DNA from: an uncultured SAR86 cluster bacterium
GTDB taxonomy: Bacteria > Pseudomonadota > Gammaproteobacteria > Magnimaribacterales > Magnimaribacteraceae
DNA length: 55,451 bases
NCBI GenBank assembly: GCA_938048695.1
Contig: CALIUO010000014.1
Span: 1 to 55,451 of the forward strand
Reading direction: 5' to 3'
Positions 16,690 to 24,982 of the stretch are shown piece after piece. The notes beneath the pieces are model-generated. The model was not told the origin of the DNA and did no database searches. It saw nothing but the letters and a program-made list of their open reading frames with translations. The translations under genes and the position numbers were made by a program. Each line of letters starts with the position of its first letter. Position 1 is the stretch's first letter.

Positions 16690-18696
16690 TAATTTCTGCT
16701 TTAGCTCTTCTACCCTGTCTCTGTAGCTCGCTGCCTCCTCAAATTCAAGATTTTTTGCAAATTTGTACATCTGATCTTCTAACTTTATTATTTCCTTTCT
16801 AACTTTTTCAGGATCATCAAAAAATTCAATAGGGTCAAACTCTATATCACCTAATTTATCTAGCTTCCTTCTAGATTTAGATTTTCCTTTAACAGATCTG
16901 GCTCCTTCCATAATATCTCCAATACCTTTTTTTATTCCCACAGGTTTTATAGAGTGTTTTGTATTAAAGGCTTCTTGTATATCTCGCCTTCTATTGGTCT
17001 CTTCAATAGCTCTTTCCATAGATCCGGTTACCTTGTCAGCATAGAGAATTGCTTTTCCTTCTAAGTGTCTTGCGGCACGCCCTATAGTCTGAATAAGAGA
17101 GCTTTCAGATCTCAGAAAACCTTCTTTATCTGCATCTAAAATCGCAACTAAAGCGACCTCTGGAATATCTAATCCTTCCCTTAAAAGATTAATTCCTACC
17201 AGCACATCAAATGCTCCAAGTCTCAAGTCTCTTATGATTTCAACTCTCTCAACTGTATCGATATCAGAATGGAGATATCGAACTTTAGTTCCATTTTCAT
17301 CTAAATATTCAGTCAAATCTTCAGCCATTCTTTTGGTCAATACAGTCACAAGAACTCTATCGCCTCTGCTTACAATCTGATTTATCTCCTCTTGCAAATC
17401 ATCTACTTGATGAGTAGCAGGTCTTATTTCAACTGCTGGATCAGTAAGTCCGGTGGGTCTAGCGACTAGTTCAGTGATGCTTCCTGAGTTTTCTATTTCA
17501 TACTTAGAGGGAGTAGCTGAAAGAAATATTCTTTGACCGGAGAGTTTCTCCCACTCATCAAACCTAAGTGGACGGTTATCTAAAGCTACAGGTAATCTAA
17601 AACCATAGTCAACTAGAGTTTGTTTTCTAGATCTGTCACCCCTGTACATACCACCTAGTTGAGGCAAAGATACATGAGATTCATCGATAAATACTAAGGC
17701 GTCTTGAGGTAAGTATTCATATAGCGTCGGAGGAGGTTCTCCAGGCTGTCTGTCCGATAAGAATCTAGAATAATTTTCAATTCCAGAACAAAACCCCAGT
17801 TCCTTAAGCATCTCGATGTCATATTTTGTTCTTTCTTCAAGTCTCTGTGCTTCTACTAGTTTATTTTCTTTCCTTAAGTAGTCTAGACGATGCTTGAGTT
17901 CTTCTTTTATGAATTCTATTGCCTGAAGGACTTTCTCTCTCGAGGTTACATAATGAGACTTAGGATAGATTGTTATTCTAGGAACTTCTCTGAAAATTTC
18001 ACCCGTGAGTGGATCAAAAATTTTCAAAGCTTCTATTTCATTACCAAAAAGCTCTATCCTCAGAGCTTCTTTTTCAGAATCTGCTGGAAATACATCTATA
18101 ACATCTCCCCTGACTCTGTACATAGATCTTTTGAATTCGACCTCATTTCTTTGATATTGCAATTCGGCAAGTCTTCTTAATAAAGTCCTTTGATCTACCT
18201 CGTCGCCTCTGTCTAAATGAAGAACCATTTGTAAGTAGGATTGAGGATCTCCCAGTCCGTAGATAGCTGACACTGAAGCAACAATAACCACGTCCCTTCT
18301 TTCCATTATTGCCTTTGTTGCAGACAACCTCATCTGCTCAATATGTTCATTTATAGAAGCATCTTTTTCTATATAGATATCTGTTGTAGGCACATAAGCT
18401 TCAGGCTGATAGTAATCATAATAAGAAACAAAATACTCCACAGCGTTGCTAGGAAAATACTCTTTAAACTCACCATAAAGCTGAGCTGCTAAAGTCTTAT
18501 TATGTGCCATGACTATGGCAGGCCTTTGGACCTCTTGGATGACATTAGCCATAGTAAATGTCTTTCCAGATCCTGTAACACCCAATAGGGTTTGGTTCAG
18601 CAGTCCATCGTTTAAGCCTTTAACTATTTCATCAATAGCTCTGGGTTGATCACCAGCAGGTTTATAATTTGATACTAAATCGAATTTCTTTGACAT
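16678..18696 (-). CDS. uvrB: excinuclease ABC subunit B
   Basis: UvrB verifies damage and loads UvrC in nucleotide excision repair. The 672-residue protein is full length, with Walker A GVTGSGKT (39-46), the beta-hairpin region [12 protein letters not shown] (near 92-103), the DESHV Walker B, helicase motif VI (QTIGRAARH) and a C-terminal UVR coiled coil (about 630-665, [12 protein letters not shown]) for UvrC contact. A TATAAT on the minus strand (18712-18717) lies 15 bases before the ATG. I see no LexA box here, although both SOS boxes elsewhere in this window are near-perfect, so uvrB may be outside the SOS regulon in this organism. Confidence 0.98.
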   Translation of the reverse strand: MSKKFDLVSNYKPAGDQPRAIDEIVKGLNDGLLNQTLLGVTGSGKTFTMANVIQEVQRPAIVMAHNKTLAAQLYGEFKEYFPSNAVEYFVSYYDYYQPEAYVPTTDIYIEKDASINEHIEQMRLSATKAIMERRDVVIVASVSAIYGLGDPQSYLQMVLHLDRGDEVDQRTLLRRLAELQYQRNEVEFKRSMYRVRGDVIDVFPADSEKEALRIELFGNEIEALKIFDPLTGEIFREVPRITIYPKSHYVTSREKVLQAIEFIKEELKHRLDYLRKENKLVEAQRLEERTKYDIEMLKELGFCSGIENYSRFLSDRQPGEPPPTLYEYLPQDALVFIDESHVSLPQLGGMYRGDRSRKQTLVDYGFRLPVALDNRPLRFDEWEKLSGQRIFLSATPSKYEIENSGSITELVARPTGLTDPAVEIRPATHQVDDLQEEINQIVSRGDRVLVTVLTKRMAEDLTEYLDENGTKVRYLHSDIDTVERVEIIRDLRLGAFDVLVGINLLREGLDIPEVALVAILDADKEGFLRSESSLIQTIGRAARHLEGKAILYADKVTGSMERAIEETNRRRDIQEAFNTKHSIKPVGIKKGIGDIMEGARSVKGKSKSRRKLDKLGDIEFDPIEFFDDPEKVRKEIIKLEDQMYKFAKNLEFEEAASYRDRVEELKQKLLIS

Positions 18697-18749
18697 ATTT
18701 TTACAAAAAATATTATACGCCGAGATTGTAAGCGTTATAATTACTATAT

Positions 18750-18825
18750 TCCCCGATAGCTCAGTTGGTAGAGCAAATGACTGTTAATCATTGGGTCGCT
18801 GGTTCGAGCCCAGCTCGGGGAGCCA
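18750..18825 (+). tRNA. tRNA-Asn (anticodon GTT)
   Basis: A complete 76-base cloverleaf: acceptor TCCCCGA pairs with TCGGGGA; D arm GCTC/GAGC; anticodon arm AATGA-CTGTTAA-TCATT with GTT at 18783-18785; T arm GCTGG/CCAGC around TTCGAGC; discriminator G and an encoded CCA. A TATAAT at 18736-18741 is well placed as its -10 box. A strong terminator follows at once. No integrase or duplicated 3' end is visible nearby. Confidence 0.97.
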
Positions 18826-18830
18826 AACAC

Positions 18831-18860
18831 AAGGCCCACCAACAAAGTGGGCCTTTTTTT
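18831..18860 (+). terminator. intrinsic terminator after tRNA-Asn
   Basis: Perfect 9-bp stem AAGGCCCAC (18831-18839) / GTGGGCCTT (18847-18855), loop of 7, then a run of T residues to 18860. It begins 6 bases after the tRNA CCA end and separates it from the nuclease gene starting at 18884. Confidence 0.9.
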
Positions 18861-18883
18861 ATTGTGATAGTATTATTTCATAT

Positions 18884-19612
18884 ATGCCAGCAAAATTATT
18901 CAATCCTAGTTCCGAAGAGCCCTTTGTCTTAAGTCGTTCAAGAATAGATAACTTTTTAGAATGTCGAAGATGTTTTTATCTAACAAATAAAATTGGTATT
19001 GCGAGACCACCTTCATTTCCCTTTAACTTAAATAATGCCGTAGATGAACTTTTAAAGAATGAATTTGACATATATAGAGAGAGAAAAGAACCTCATCCTA
19101 TTATGATTGAAAACCGACTAAAAGCTCTTCCTTATGAGCATCCTGATCTTGAGGAATGGCGAGAGTCATTGAGACATGGTGTCAAGCGGAGCCATCCGGA
19201 AACAAATCTGATTTTAAGAGGCGGTTTAGATGATCTTTGGATCAATACTGAAACTGATCAACTGATAGTGGTTGATTACAAAGCAACTTCTAAAAAAGGA
19301 GAGGTAAGTATCGATGCAGACTGGCAAATAGGTTACAAAAGGCAAATAGAATTTTATCAATGGTTGTTAAGAGGTAATTCGTTTGATGTATCAGACATAG
19401 GCTATTTTGTTTATTGCAATGGTATTTCCGAGAAGGATGAATTTAATAATATTCTAGAATTTAAAACTAAACTCATACCCTATAAAGGTAATGACTCATG
19501 GATAGAGCCTACGCTATATGATTTAAAGGAAACTCTCATGAAAGACGAGGTTCCTGTAGCTGATCCCAAGTGCAGTTATTGTTCTTATGTTAAAAAAACC
19601 TTAATGGTCTAA
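18884..19612 (+). CDS. PD-(D/E)XK nuclease, RecB/Cas4-like, with a possible Fe-S cysteine quartet
   Basis: A 242-residue stand-alone nuclease-like protein. The RecB/Cas4 core is visible as RGGLDDLW (Asp116/117), IVVDYKAT (Asp131, Lys133) and RQIEFYQW (Gln154, Tyr158), the GxxD...DxK...QxxxY series of this fold. Cysteines flank the core: Cys27 and Cys30 (LECRRC) near the N-terminus and Cys230 and Cys233 (CSYC) at the C-terminus. In Cas4 and AddB such flanking cysteines hold a [4Fe-4S] cluster, so the same is inferred here. No cas1, cas2 or CRISPR array is nearby, so it is not called Cas4. The start is the ATG at 18884; longer frames run back into the tRNA gene. TATTAT lies seven bases before the ATG and no ribosome site is seen. 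One base separates it from convergent cysS. Confidence 0.82.
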   Translation: MPAKLFNPSSEEPFVLSRSRIDNFLECRRCFYLTNKIGIARPPSFPFNLNNAVDELLKNEFDIYRERKEPHPIMIENRLKALPYEHPDLEEWRESLRHGVKRSHPETNLILRGGLDDLWINTETDQLIVVDYKATSKKGEVSIDADWQIGYKRQIEFYQWLLRGNSFDVSDIGYFVYCNGISEKDEFNNILEFKTKLIPYKGNDSWIEPTLYDLKETLMKDEVPVADPKCSYCSYVKKTLMV

Positions 19613-19613
19613 G

Positions 19614-20984
19614 TTAAGATTTTTTCCAGGTAGTACCGGACTCTTTATCCTCTAATATGATACCCTTTTCTAGTAGCTCATCTCTTATCTTGTCTGATAG
19701 ATCGAAATCTTTTTGGTCTCTTGCTTGGTTTCTCTTCACAATGTAGCTTTCGATTTCTTCTTCACTAATATCAATTCCCTGAGTAAAGTGATTGACAGGA
19801 TTGTCTTGGAGCAAACCTAAAATACCAGAGAGAGTAACCAACTCTTTTGCCAAGGTAGATGATTCTTCAGTATTATTTTCTTTCTTGAGAGTATTAATTT
19901 GTCTAGCCATTTCAAATAAAACTGACAAGGCTGAAGGTGTATTAAAATCATCTTGCATAGCCTTATGAAACTTATCTGAATATTCCGTTTGAATATATTC
20001 TTTTGGCTCATAAATAAGATCTTGCAGAGAATTGTAGAGTCTGTCTAAAGAGTTCTTTGCTTCTTCTAAAGCTCCTTCAGAATAATTTAAAGGACTTCTG
20101 TAATGACTAGAAATTAGAAAAAGACGTAAGACCTCTGGTGAATGCTTTTCAAGAGCATCTTTTATTGTCACAAAATTCTTAAGGGACTTGGACATCTTCT
20201 CTTGATCAATTCTAAGCGATCCGGTATGCATCCATAATTTAGCAAACTCTTTACCAGTAACACATTCAGATTGTGCGATCTCATTCTCATGATGAGGAAA
20301 CTTAAGATCAGACCCGCCTCCGTGTATATCAAAAGTCTCACCCAATGCATCCATGCTCATTGCAGAACATTCGATATGCCAGCCAGGCCTGCCTTCACCC
20401 CATGGAGAATCCCACTTCATGCCATCCGTATTCTTCTTCCATAAAACAAAGTCTGCAGGATTTTTTTTATCCGTATCAATATCCACTCTTGCACCCGCTA
20501 ACATATCTTCTAGGTTTCTTCTTGATAATTTTCCGTAAGAATTAAAAGATTCAGCTGAAAAGTAAACATCGGAGTCTCCTTCATAAGCGTGTCCTTTTTG
20601 AATTAATATCTCTATGAGAGAGATAATTGAGTCAATATTATCAGTTGCTCTTGGTTCTGAATCAGGTTCGATCATTCCCAGAGACTGAAAGTCATCATTC
20701 ATTGAATCGATATATTTTTCTGTTAATTCTTTTGGGGTCATGCGAAGTTCTTCTGCCCTGGAAATAATCTTGTCATCTACATCGGTTATGTTTCTTATAT
20801 AGTTCACCTCGTAGTTAATACTCCTAAGGTATCTCACTATTAAGTCAAATGATAAAAATGTTCGAGCATGACCAATATGGGTATCGTCATAAACTGTCAT
20901 ACCGCAAACATACATTTTGATCTTATTGTCTTCTATAGGAACAAAATTTTCTTTCTTACCGGACAGCGTGTTAAATATTTTCAC
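19614..20984 (-). CDS. cysS: cysteinyl-tRNA synthetase
   Basis: CysRS charges tRNA-Cys. The 456-residue class I enzyme shows YVCGMTVYD (near 24-32), the HIGH box in DDTHIGHAR, HIECSAMS and HHENEIAQSEC (zinc ligands with the first Cys), and KMSKS in QEKMSKSLKN. The start codon is GTG at 20984, overlapping the gltX stop by four bases (GTGA), so the two synthetases are translationally coupled. The cysS/cyclophilin/lpxH neighbourhood matches the E. coli cysS-ppiB-lpxH arrangement, here with gltX inserted between. Confidence 0.97.
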   Translation of the reverse strand: MKIFNTLSGKKENFVPIEDNKIKMYVCGMTVYDDTHIGHARTFLSFDLIVRYLRSINYEVNYIRNITDVDDKIISRAEELRMTPKELTEKYIDSMNDDFQSLGMIEPDSEPRATDNIDSIISLIEILIQKGHAYEGDSDVYFSAESFNSYGKLSRRNLEDMLAGARVDIDTDKKNPADFVLWKKNTDGMKWDSPWGEGRPGWHIECSAMSMDALGETFDIHGGGSDLKFPHHENEIAQSECVTGKEFAKLWMHTGSLRIDQEKMSKSLKNFVTIKDALEKHSPEVLRLFLISSHYRSPLNYSEGALEEAKNSLDRLYNSLQDLIYEPKEYIQTEYSDKFHKAMQDDFNTPSALSVLFEMARQINTLKKENNTEESSTLAKELVTLSGILGLLQDNPVNHFTQGIDISEEEIESYIVKRNQARDQKDFDLSDKIRDELLEKGIILEDKESGTTWKKS

Positions 20985-22387
20985 AGTTCTGATGCTTCTT
21001 TCAGTTTTTTTATAACTTGTTGAGTACCAATTAAATTAACAACTCTATCCAACTCAGGGCCTTTGGTTTGGCCAGTGATCGCGCACCTTAAAGGCATGAA
21101 TAACTCTTTTCCTTTCTTTCCTGTTGTAGATCCGATATTTTTGGCTGTTTCATTCCAGTCTATGATTTCAGAAGTTATAACTTCTTGAGCTTGAAGATAA
21201 AAATCCTTACCGGCTGATTTTATGACATCGATAATTTCACTTCTTTCTCCAAGTGGAGTTAGGAATAAGTTATTCAGATAATCTTGGGCCTCATGAGGAA
21301 AATTAATATTATCTTTAATAAGAGCGATAAAATCTTCCTTATCAATTGATGAAGGCAAATCTTCTAAAGAATCTTTCAGCCAACCTTTACACTCATCGAT
21401 ATTCAAATCTTCAACTGCTTTCTTTTGCCAATAAAGGAGTTGATCCTTATCAAATTTACTAGGCGAAGTAGAAATATTATCTATCTTAAATGAATCTGCT
21501 AACTCTCCATAAGTCTTCAAATCATTATCAGAGATGGTGTGTCCGACTCTAGAGAGGTAATTGGCAACCGCAATGGGTAAGTAACCTTGTTCTCGTAAAT
21601 CGTTTATTGAAATACTGCCATTTCTTTTGGATAAAGGAGCTCCATCTGATCCTGTAAAGAGTGAAACATGTGCATATGTAGGCAGTGAAAGCCCAAGCGC
21701 TTCTAAAAGAGCTATTTGTCTCGGAGTATTGCTAAGGTGATCGTCCCCTCTCAAGACAAGATCTACTCCCATTAAAGAGTCATCAATTGCATTTGCAAAC
21801 ATAAATGTCGGTGTATTATCTTTTTTTCTGACAATAAAGTCGTCCAGATCAACAGTGGAGAAAGACTGCTCTCCTTTAACCAAATCTTTGAATTCAATTG
21901 TCCTATCTTTTGGGATTCTAAATCTATATACGGGTTTGTTTCCTTTATCCAATTCATCTCTTACTTCTTCTTCAGTAGCATTTGACCACACTCCTGTATA
22001 CCGAGGCGGCTGCCCAGATGCAATTTGATTTCGTCTAATAATTTTTAATTCCTCTTCACTGGTAAAGCATGGATATATTAGGTCTTTTTCTAAAAGAGTA
22101 TTGTAAAACTCTTCATATAGATCGATTCTTTCAGACTGATAATAAGAATCTTCTTTGCCTCCTACTTCTGGGCCTTCATCCCAATCTAAGGCCATCCATT
22201 TCAAATCATTACAAATCGCTACAGAGAACTCCTTTTTAGATCTTTCTAAATCTGTGTCTTCAATTCTTAATAAGAAAGATCCATTGTCCTTCTTTGCTAA
22301 AAGCGAACTAAAAAGGGATGTACGTAAATTTCCAAGATGTAAAAGACCTGTTGGGCTTGGACAAAATCTAGTTTTATTTACCTTCAT
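20981..22387 (-). CDS. gltX: glutamyl-tRNA synthetase
   Basis: GluRS charges tRNA-Glu. I start it at ATG 22387 (468 aa), which gives the standard N-terminus MKVNKTRFCPSPTGLLHLGN with the HIGH-type box HLGN; AAGGA precedes it. An in-frame start 57 bases upstream adds residues with no counterpart in the family. The KMSKS-type loop is LSKRNG (near 234-239) in APLSKRNGSISI. Length and architecture are those of bacterial discriminating GluRS. It heads a gltX-cysS operon and is divergent from the cyclophilin gene; 22388-22461 is their shared promoter region. Confidence 0.96.
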   Translation of the reverse strand: MKVNKTRFCPSPTGLLHLGNLRTSLFSSLLAKKDNGSFLLRIEDTDLERSKKEFSVAICNDLKWMALDWDEGPEVGGKEDSYYQSERIDLYEEFYNTLLEKDLIYPCFTSEEELKIIRRNQIASGQPPRYTGVWSNATEEEVRDELDKGNKPVYRFRIPKDRTIEFKDLVKGEQSFSTVDLDDFIVRKKDNTPTFMFANAIDDSLMGVDLVLRGDDHLSNTPRQIALLEALGLSLPTYAHVSLFTGSDGAPLSKRNGSISINDLREQGYLPIAVANYLSRVGHTISDNDLKTYGELADSFKIDNISTSPSKFDKDQLLYWQKKAVEDLNIDECKGWLKDSLEDLPSSIDKEDFIALIKDNINFPHEAQDYLNNLFLTPLGERSEIIDVIKSAGKDFYLQAQEVITSEIIDWNETAKNIGSTTGKKGKELFMPLRCAITGQTKGPELDRVVNLIGTQQVIKKLKEASEL

Positions 22388-22461
22388 TTCCTTAATATAT
22401 TGGAAGCTTAACCATAAACTTCGTATTATAGCCTTCTCACGCATATGAATTTAAAAGAAAT

Positions 22462-23052
22462 ATGAACAAACTCACTTCTACCTTTAGTTTAGCAGCAATT
22501 TTTATTGGGCTTTCTTGGGTTGTGGGCTGTTCTCAAAATGAAAAGGAGATAAAAGTGATAACTTTCGAAACAACACTGGGTCCAATAGTAATAGAACTTT
22601 TTGAAGAAGAAGCACCTGTAACATCTAAGAACTTCTTAGAGTATGCAGAAAGTGGTTTTTTTAATGGGACCTTATTCCATAGAGTCATACCTGGTTTTGT
22701 CATTCAAGGTGGAGGAATGGAATCTGGCATGGTTAACAAAGAAGGAAACCCTCCTATTATGAACGAAGCAAATAATGGCGTGAAAAATCTAAAATGGTCT
22801 TTGTCTATGGCTCGTACCAATGATCCACATTCTGCAAGCTCACAATTCTTTATCAACCTGGTAAACAATGTCTCTTTAGATCACACAGAAGAAACCATTC
22901 AAGGTTGGGGTTACGCAGTTTTTGGAGAGGTTGTTGATGGCTTTGAAACTGTTGAAGCTATTGCCTCTGCTGCTACAGGTTCTTCTGGTTTTCATCAAGA
23001 TGTGCCGCTGGAAGAAATTTCTATAATAGACACCAAAGTCACAACTGAATAA
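22462..23052 (+). CDS. cyclophilin-type peptidyl-prolyl isomerase, predicted lipoprotein
   Basis: The 196-residue protein has a lipoprotein signal (hydrophobic 8-22, lipobox VVGC with Cys23) and then a cyclophilin domain. The catalytic arginine is Arg74 in FHRVIPGFVIQGG; PHSASSQFFINL and YAVFGEVVDG complete the active-site set. Cyclophilins speed cis-trans isomerisation of prolyl bonds. Gene order (cysS, this gene, lpxH) matches cytosolic PpiB of E. coli, yet this copy is predicted to be exported and membrane-anchored in the periplasm, more like a PpiA role. lpxH follows after 18 bases. Confidence 0.92.
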   Translation: MNKLTSTFSLAAIFIGLSWVVGCSQNEKEIKVITFETTLGPIVIELFEEEAPVTSKNFLEYAESGFFNGTLFHRVIPGFVIQGGGMESGMVNKEGNPPIMNEANNGVKNLKWSLSMARTNDPHSASSQFFINLVNNVSLDHTEETIQGWGYAVFGEVVDGFETVEAIASAATGSSGFHQDVPLEEISIIDTKVTTE

Positions 23053-23070
23053 ATAATTCAAAAATAAGGA

Positions 23071-23793
23071 ATGGCTTACTGTTTTATATCTGATCTCCAC
23101 TTACAGGAAAGTAGGCCAGATATTACTAAAGCTTTTCTTGGCTTTCTTGAGAATACTGCCTATAAAGCAGAGAGGCTATATATCCTCGGTGATTTATTTG
23201 AAGCCTGGATAGGAGATGATGATCAAAATAATTTCATCTCAGAAATCCAGGCTGCTCTTCTAAAAACGAACAAAACCACAAAAATACTTTTCTTACACGG
23301 AAATAGAGACTTTTTGATTGGAACTGAATTTGCCTCTTCCTCTGGTTTAGAAATTCTTAATGATCCCACTATTGAAGAAATGTTTGGAAACCGCGTTCTT
23401 TTGATGCATGGAGATTTACTGTGTATTGAAGACCATGATTATCAAGCCTTCAGAAAGACTAGCAGAGATGCTAAATGGCAAGATGAATTTCTAAATAAGT
23501 CTATTGAGGAGAGAAGAGAAATTGCTCACAATCTTAGGGCTATTAGTAAAGAAGCAACAGGGATAAAGAAAGAAGAAATTATGGATGTTTCTAAAGCTGA
23601 GGTTATTAGAACAATGGAAGAGTCTTCCATCAATCTACTAATACATGGACATACACATAGGCCAAAATCTCATAAGATTACAGTCAATGATCAGCCTGCT
23701 GAAAGGATTGTTCTAGGGGACTGGGATGCATACGGCTGGTATATATGGATGGACTCCAGCTCTTGCGAATTAAAAAATTTTTCTATCTCCTAG
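23071..23793 (+). CDS. lpxH: UDP-2,3-diacylglucosamine diphosphatase
   Basis: LpxH hydrolyses UDP-2,3-diacylglucosamine to lipid X and UMP, the fourth step of lipid A synthesis, at the inner face of the cytoplasmic membrane. The 240-residue metallophosphoesterase shows all metal motifs: FISDLHLQ (5-12), LGDLFEAWIGDDD (40-52), LHGNRDFLIG, LMHGDLLCIED and HGHTHRPK. The AAGGA site lies directly against the ATG. Presence of LpxH supports a beta/gammaproteobacterial lipid A pathway. Its last 11 bases overlap the convergent gene at 23783. Confidence 0.97.
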   Translation: MAYCFISDLHLQESRPDITKAFLGFLENTAYKAERLYILGDLFEAWIGDDDQNNFISEIQAALLKTNKTTKILFLHGNRDFLIGTEFASSSGLEILNDPTIEEMFGNRVLLMHGDLLCIEDHDYQAFRKTSRDAKWQDEFLNKSIEERREIAHNLRAISKEATGIKKEEIMDVSKAEVIRTMEESSINLLIHGHTHRPKSHKITVNDQPAERIVLGDWDAYGWYIWMDSSSCELKNFSIS

Positions 23794-24442
23794 AAACAAA
23801 GAACAACTGAAGCGATAGTCCGATAATTAAAATCAACATCCCTAGGATGACTCTCAGATCACTGTAATAGCCAATTGGTTCAACAGGGAATGCAATGGTC
23901 TTTTGTAATGCAGCAATTTTAAAAGCATGCCTATCCCTCATTTCAGGATGAGTAACTATCTCCATGAATGCTCTGCGGCTTTTATATCTCATTAAGGCTG
24001 CTTGATCCCAAGTCTCTGCCCCTTCGATGCCAACTAAATCCATAGATTCCCAGATAGCATAACCTCCAAAGATTGGATGTGAAGCTCTTTTTAGAAGCTT
24101 TGGCCACATATGCTCCATGTATCTAGACATCAGTTGTTCAGCTGATTCTCCTGAATTTGCACCCGCTACATCTTCGGGATTCTTATTCATTTCTACACTG
24201 TTCACCATAATAAATTGCCTTCCGGTATCTTGCTCCATAAACTTTCGCAGAAAATCTTTTCTTAGCTCAGGTGAGATATAAAAGTCATCATCGGAGTCTG
24301 AAGATATTCCAAAATTTCTTAAATTTTGATCATACTTAACTAGGAAATCCTGTATTTCGTCTTCGCTTAGCTTTCCCCCCGTATCCGTATACCAGAAGAA
24401 AAAGCATATATAAATCGTTACTAAAATTAACCAAGTTTTCAT
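23783..24442 (-). CDS. membrane-anchored protein with a possible dimeric alpha-beta-barrel domain, function unknown
   Basis: The 219-residue protein has one N-terminal hydrophobic segment (about 2-17) and one C-terminal segment (about 195-213), with a soluble middle. The middle contains QFIMVNSVEMNKNP (about 75-88) and a later MRYKSRRAFMEIVTHPEMRDRHAFKIAALQKT block (about 150-181). That spacing recalls DUF1330/antibiotic-monooxygenase-like ferredoxin folds, in which a YRSR..F..ML.DP element precedes the last helix. This is a weak, by-eye resemblance; no catalytic residues can be named. It is divergent from umuD, with 72 non-coding bases plus the SOS box between, and convergent with lpxH. Confidence 0.7.
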   Translation of the reverse strand: MKTWLILVTIYICFFFWYTDTGGKLSEDEIQDFLVKYDQNLRNFGISSDSDDDFYISPELRKDFLRKFMEQDTGRQFIMVNSVEMNKNPEDVAGANSGESAEQLMSRYMEHMWPKLLKRASHPIFGGYAIWESMDLVGIEGAETWDQAALMRYKSRRAFMEIVTHPEMRDRHAFKIAALQKTIAFPVEPIGYYSDLRVILGMLILIIGLSLQLFFVSRR

Positions 24443-24514
24443 ATTTACTATTATCGAATATCTTTTTTTATTAATAGTAGGTTAAAAGCTTTACAAAATC
24501 ATCCTTTAATTATA

Positions 24515-24530
24515 CTGTATATATATACAG
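24515..24530 (+). promoter_or_regulatory. LexA (SOS) box upstream of umuDC
   Basis: CTGTATATATATACAG, a perfect 16-bp palindrome matching the gammaproteobacterial LexA consensus CTGT-N8-ACAG and flanked by TA on each side. It ends 20 bases before the umuD ATG. A TATAAA at 24539-24544 could be the -10 box, which would put the operator over the -35 region and explain repression. LexA control of umuDC is established in E. coli. Confidence 0.95.
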
Positions 24531-24550
24531 TATTAATTTATAAAACCCTT

Positions 24551-24979
24551 ATGAAAATTGACTATCTGGGCGATGCATCAGAGGAGGATTTATCCCTTCT
24601 AGAGATCCCCTATTTTTTGAATACTGTTCGGGTAGGTTGGCCAAGTCCAGCTGATGATTATGTAGAAAGGCCTATAGATCTGAATGAATATTTAATTAAA
24701 AATTCAGCTGCCACATACTTTGTTCGCGTAAGTGGGGATTCAATGATAAATGCATATATAGGAGATGGAGCTATCCTTGTAGTAGATAGAAGTATAGAGC
24801 CAAGCCATAACAAAATTGTCATCGCATCAATTGATGGATCGTATGCATGCAAGCGGTTATTACTGAAACCAAAGATATGTCTCATGTCTGAAAATCCAAA
24901 ATATCCACCCATACTGATCAATCAAGAAGAGGAGCTAGAAATAGCGGGTACAGTGATAGCCTCTATAAATCTTTACTAA
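24551..24979 (+). CDS. umuD: UmuD-type polymerase manager protein, self-cleaving
   Basis: UmuD is cut by itself on contact with RecA filaments, and UmuD' joins UmuC as DNA polymerase V. The 142-residue protein shows the FPSPA-like segment GWPSPADDYVE (29-39), the catalytic Ser64 in VSGDSM and Lys101 in ACKRL, all S24 peptidase features. The scissile pair, Cys-Gly in E. coli UmuD and Ala-Gly in many relatives, is Val28-Gly29 here. The C-terminal domain is otherwise typical (LVVDRSIEPSHNKIVIASIDG). umuC starts three bases after its stop, so they form an operon under the SOS box at 24515. Confidence 0.95.
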   Translation: MKIDYLGDASEEDLSLLEIPYFLNTVRVGWPSPADDYVERPIDLNEYLIKNSAATYFVRVSGDSMINAYIGDGAILVVDRSIEPSHNKIVIASIDGSYACKRLLLKPKICLMSENPKYPPILINQEEELEIAGTVIASINLY

Positions 24980-24982
24980 GTT

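Noticed and set aside
18750-18860. tRNA-Asn as an integration site for a genomic island
   Set aside because: No integrase, direct repeat of the tRNA 3' end or compositional change follows; the flanking genes are housekeeping genes.
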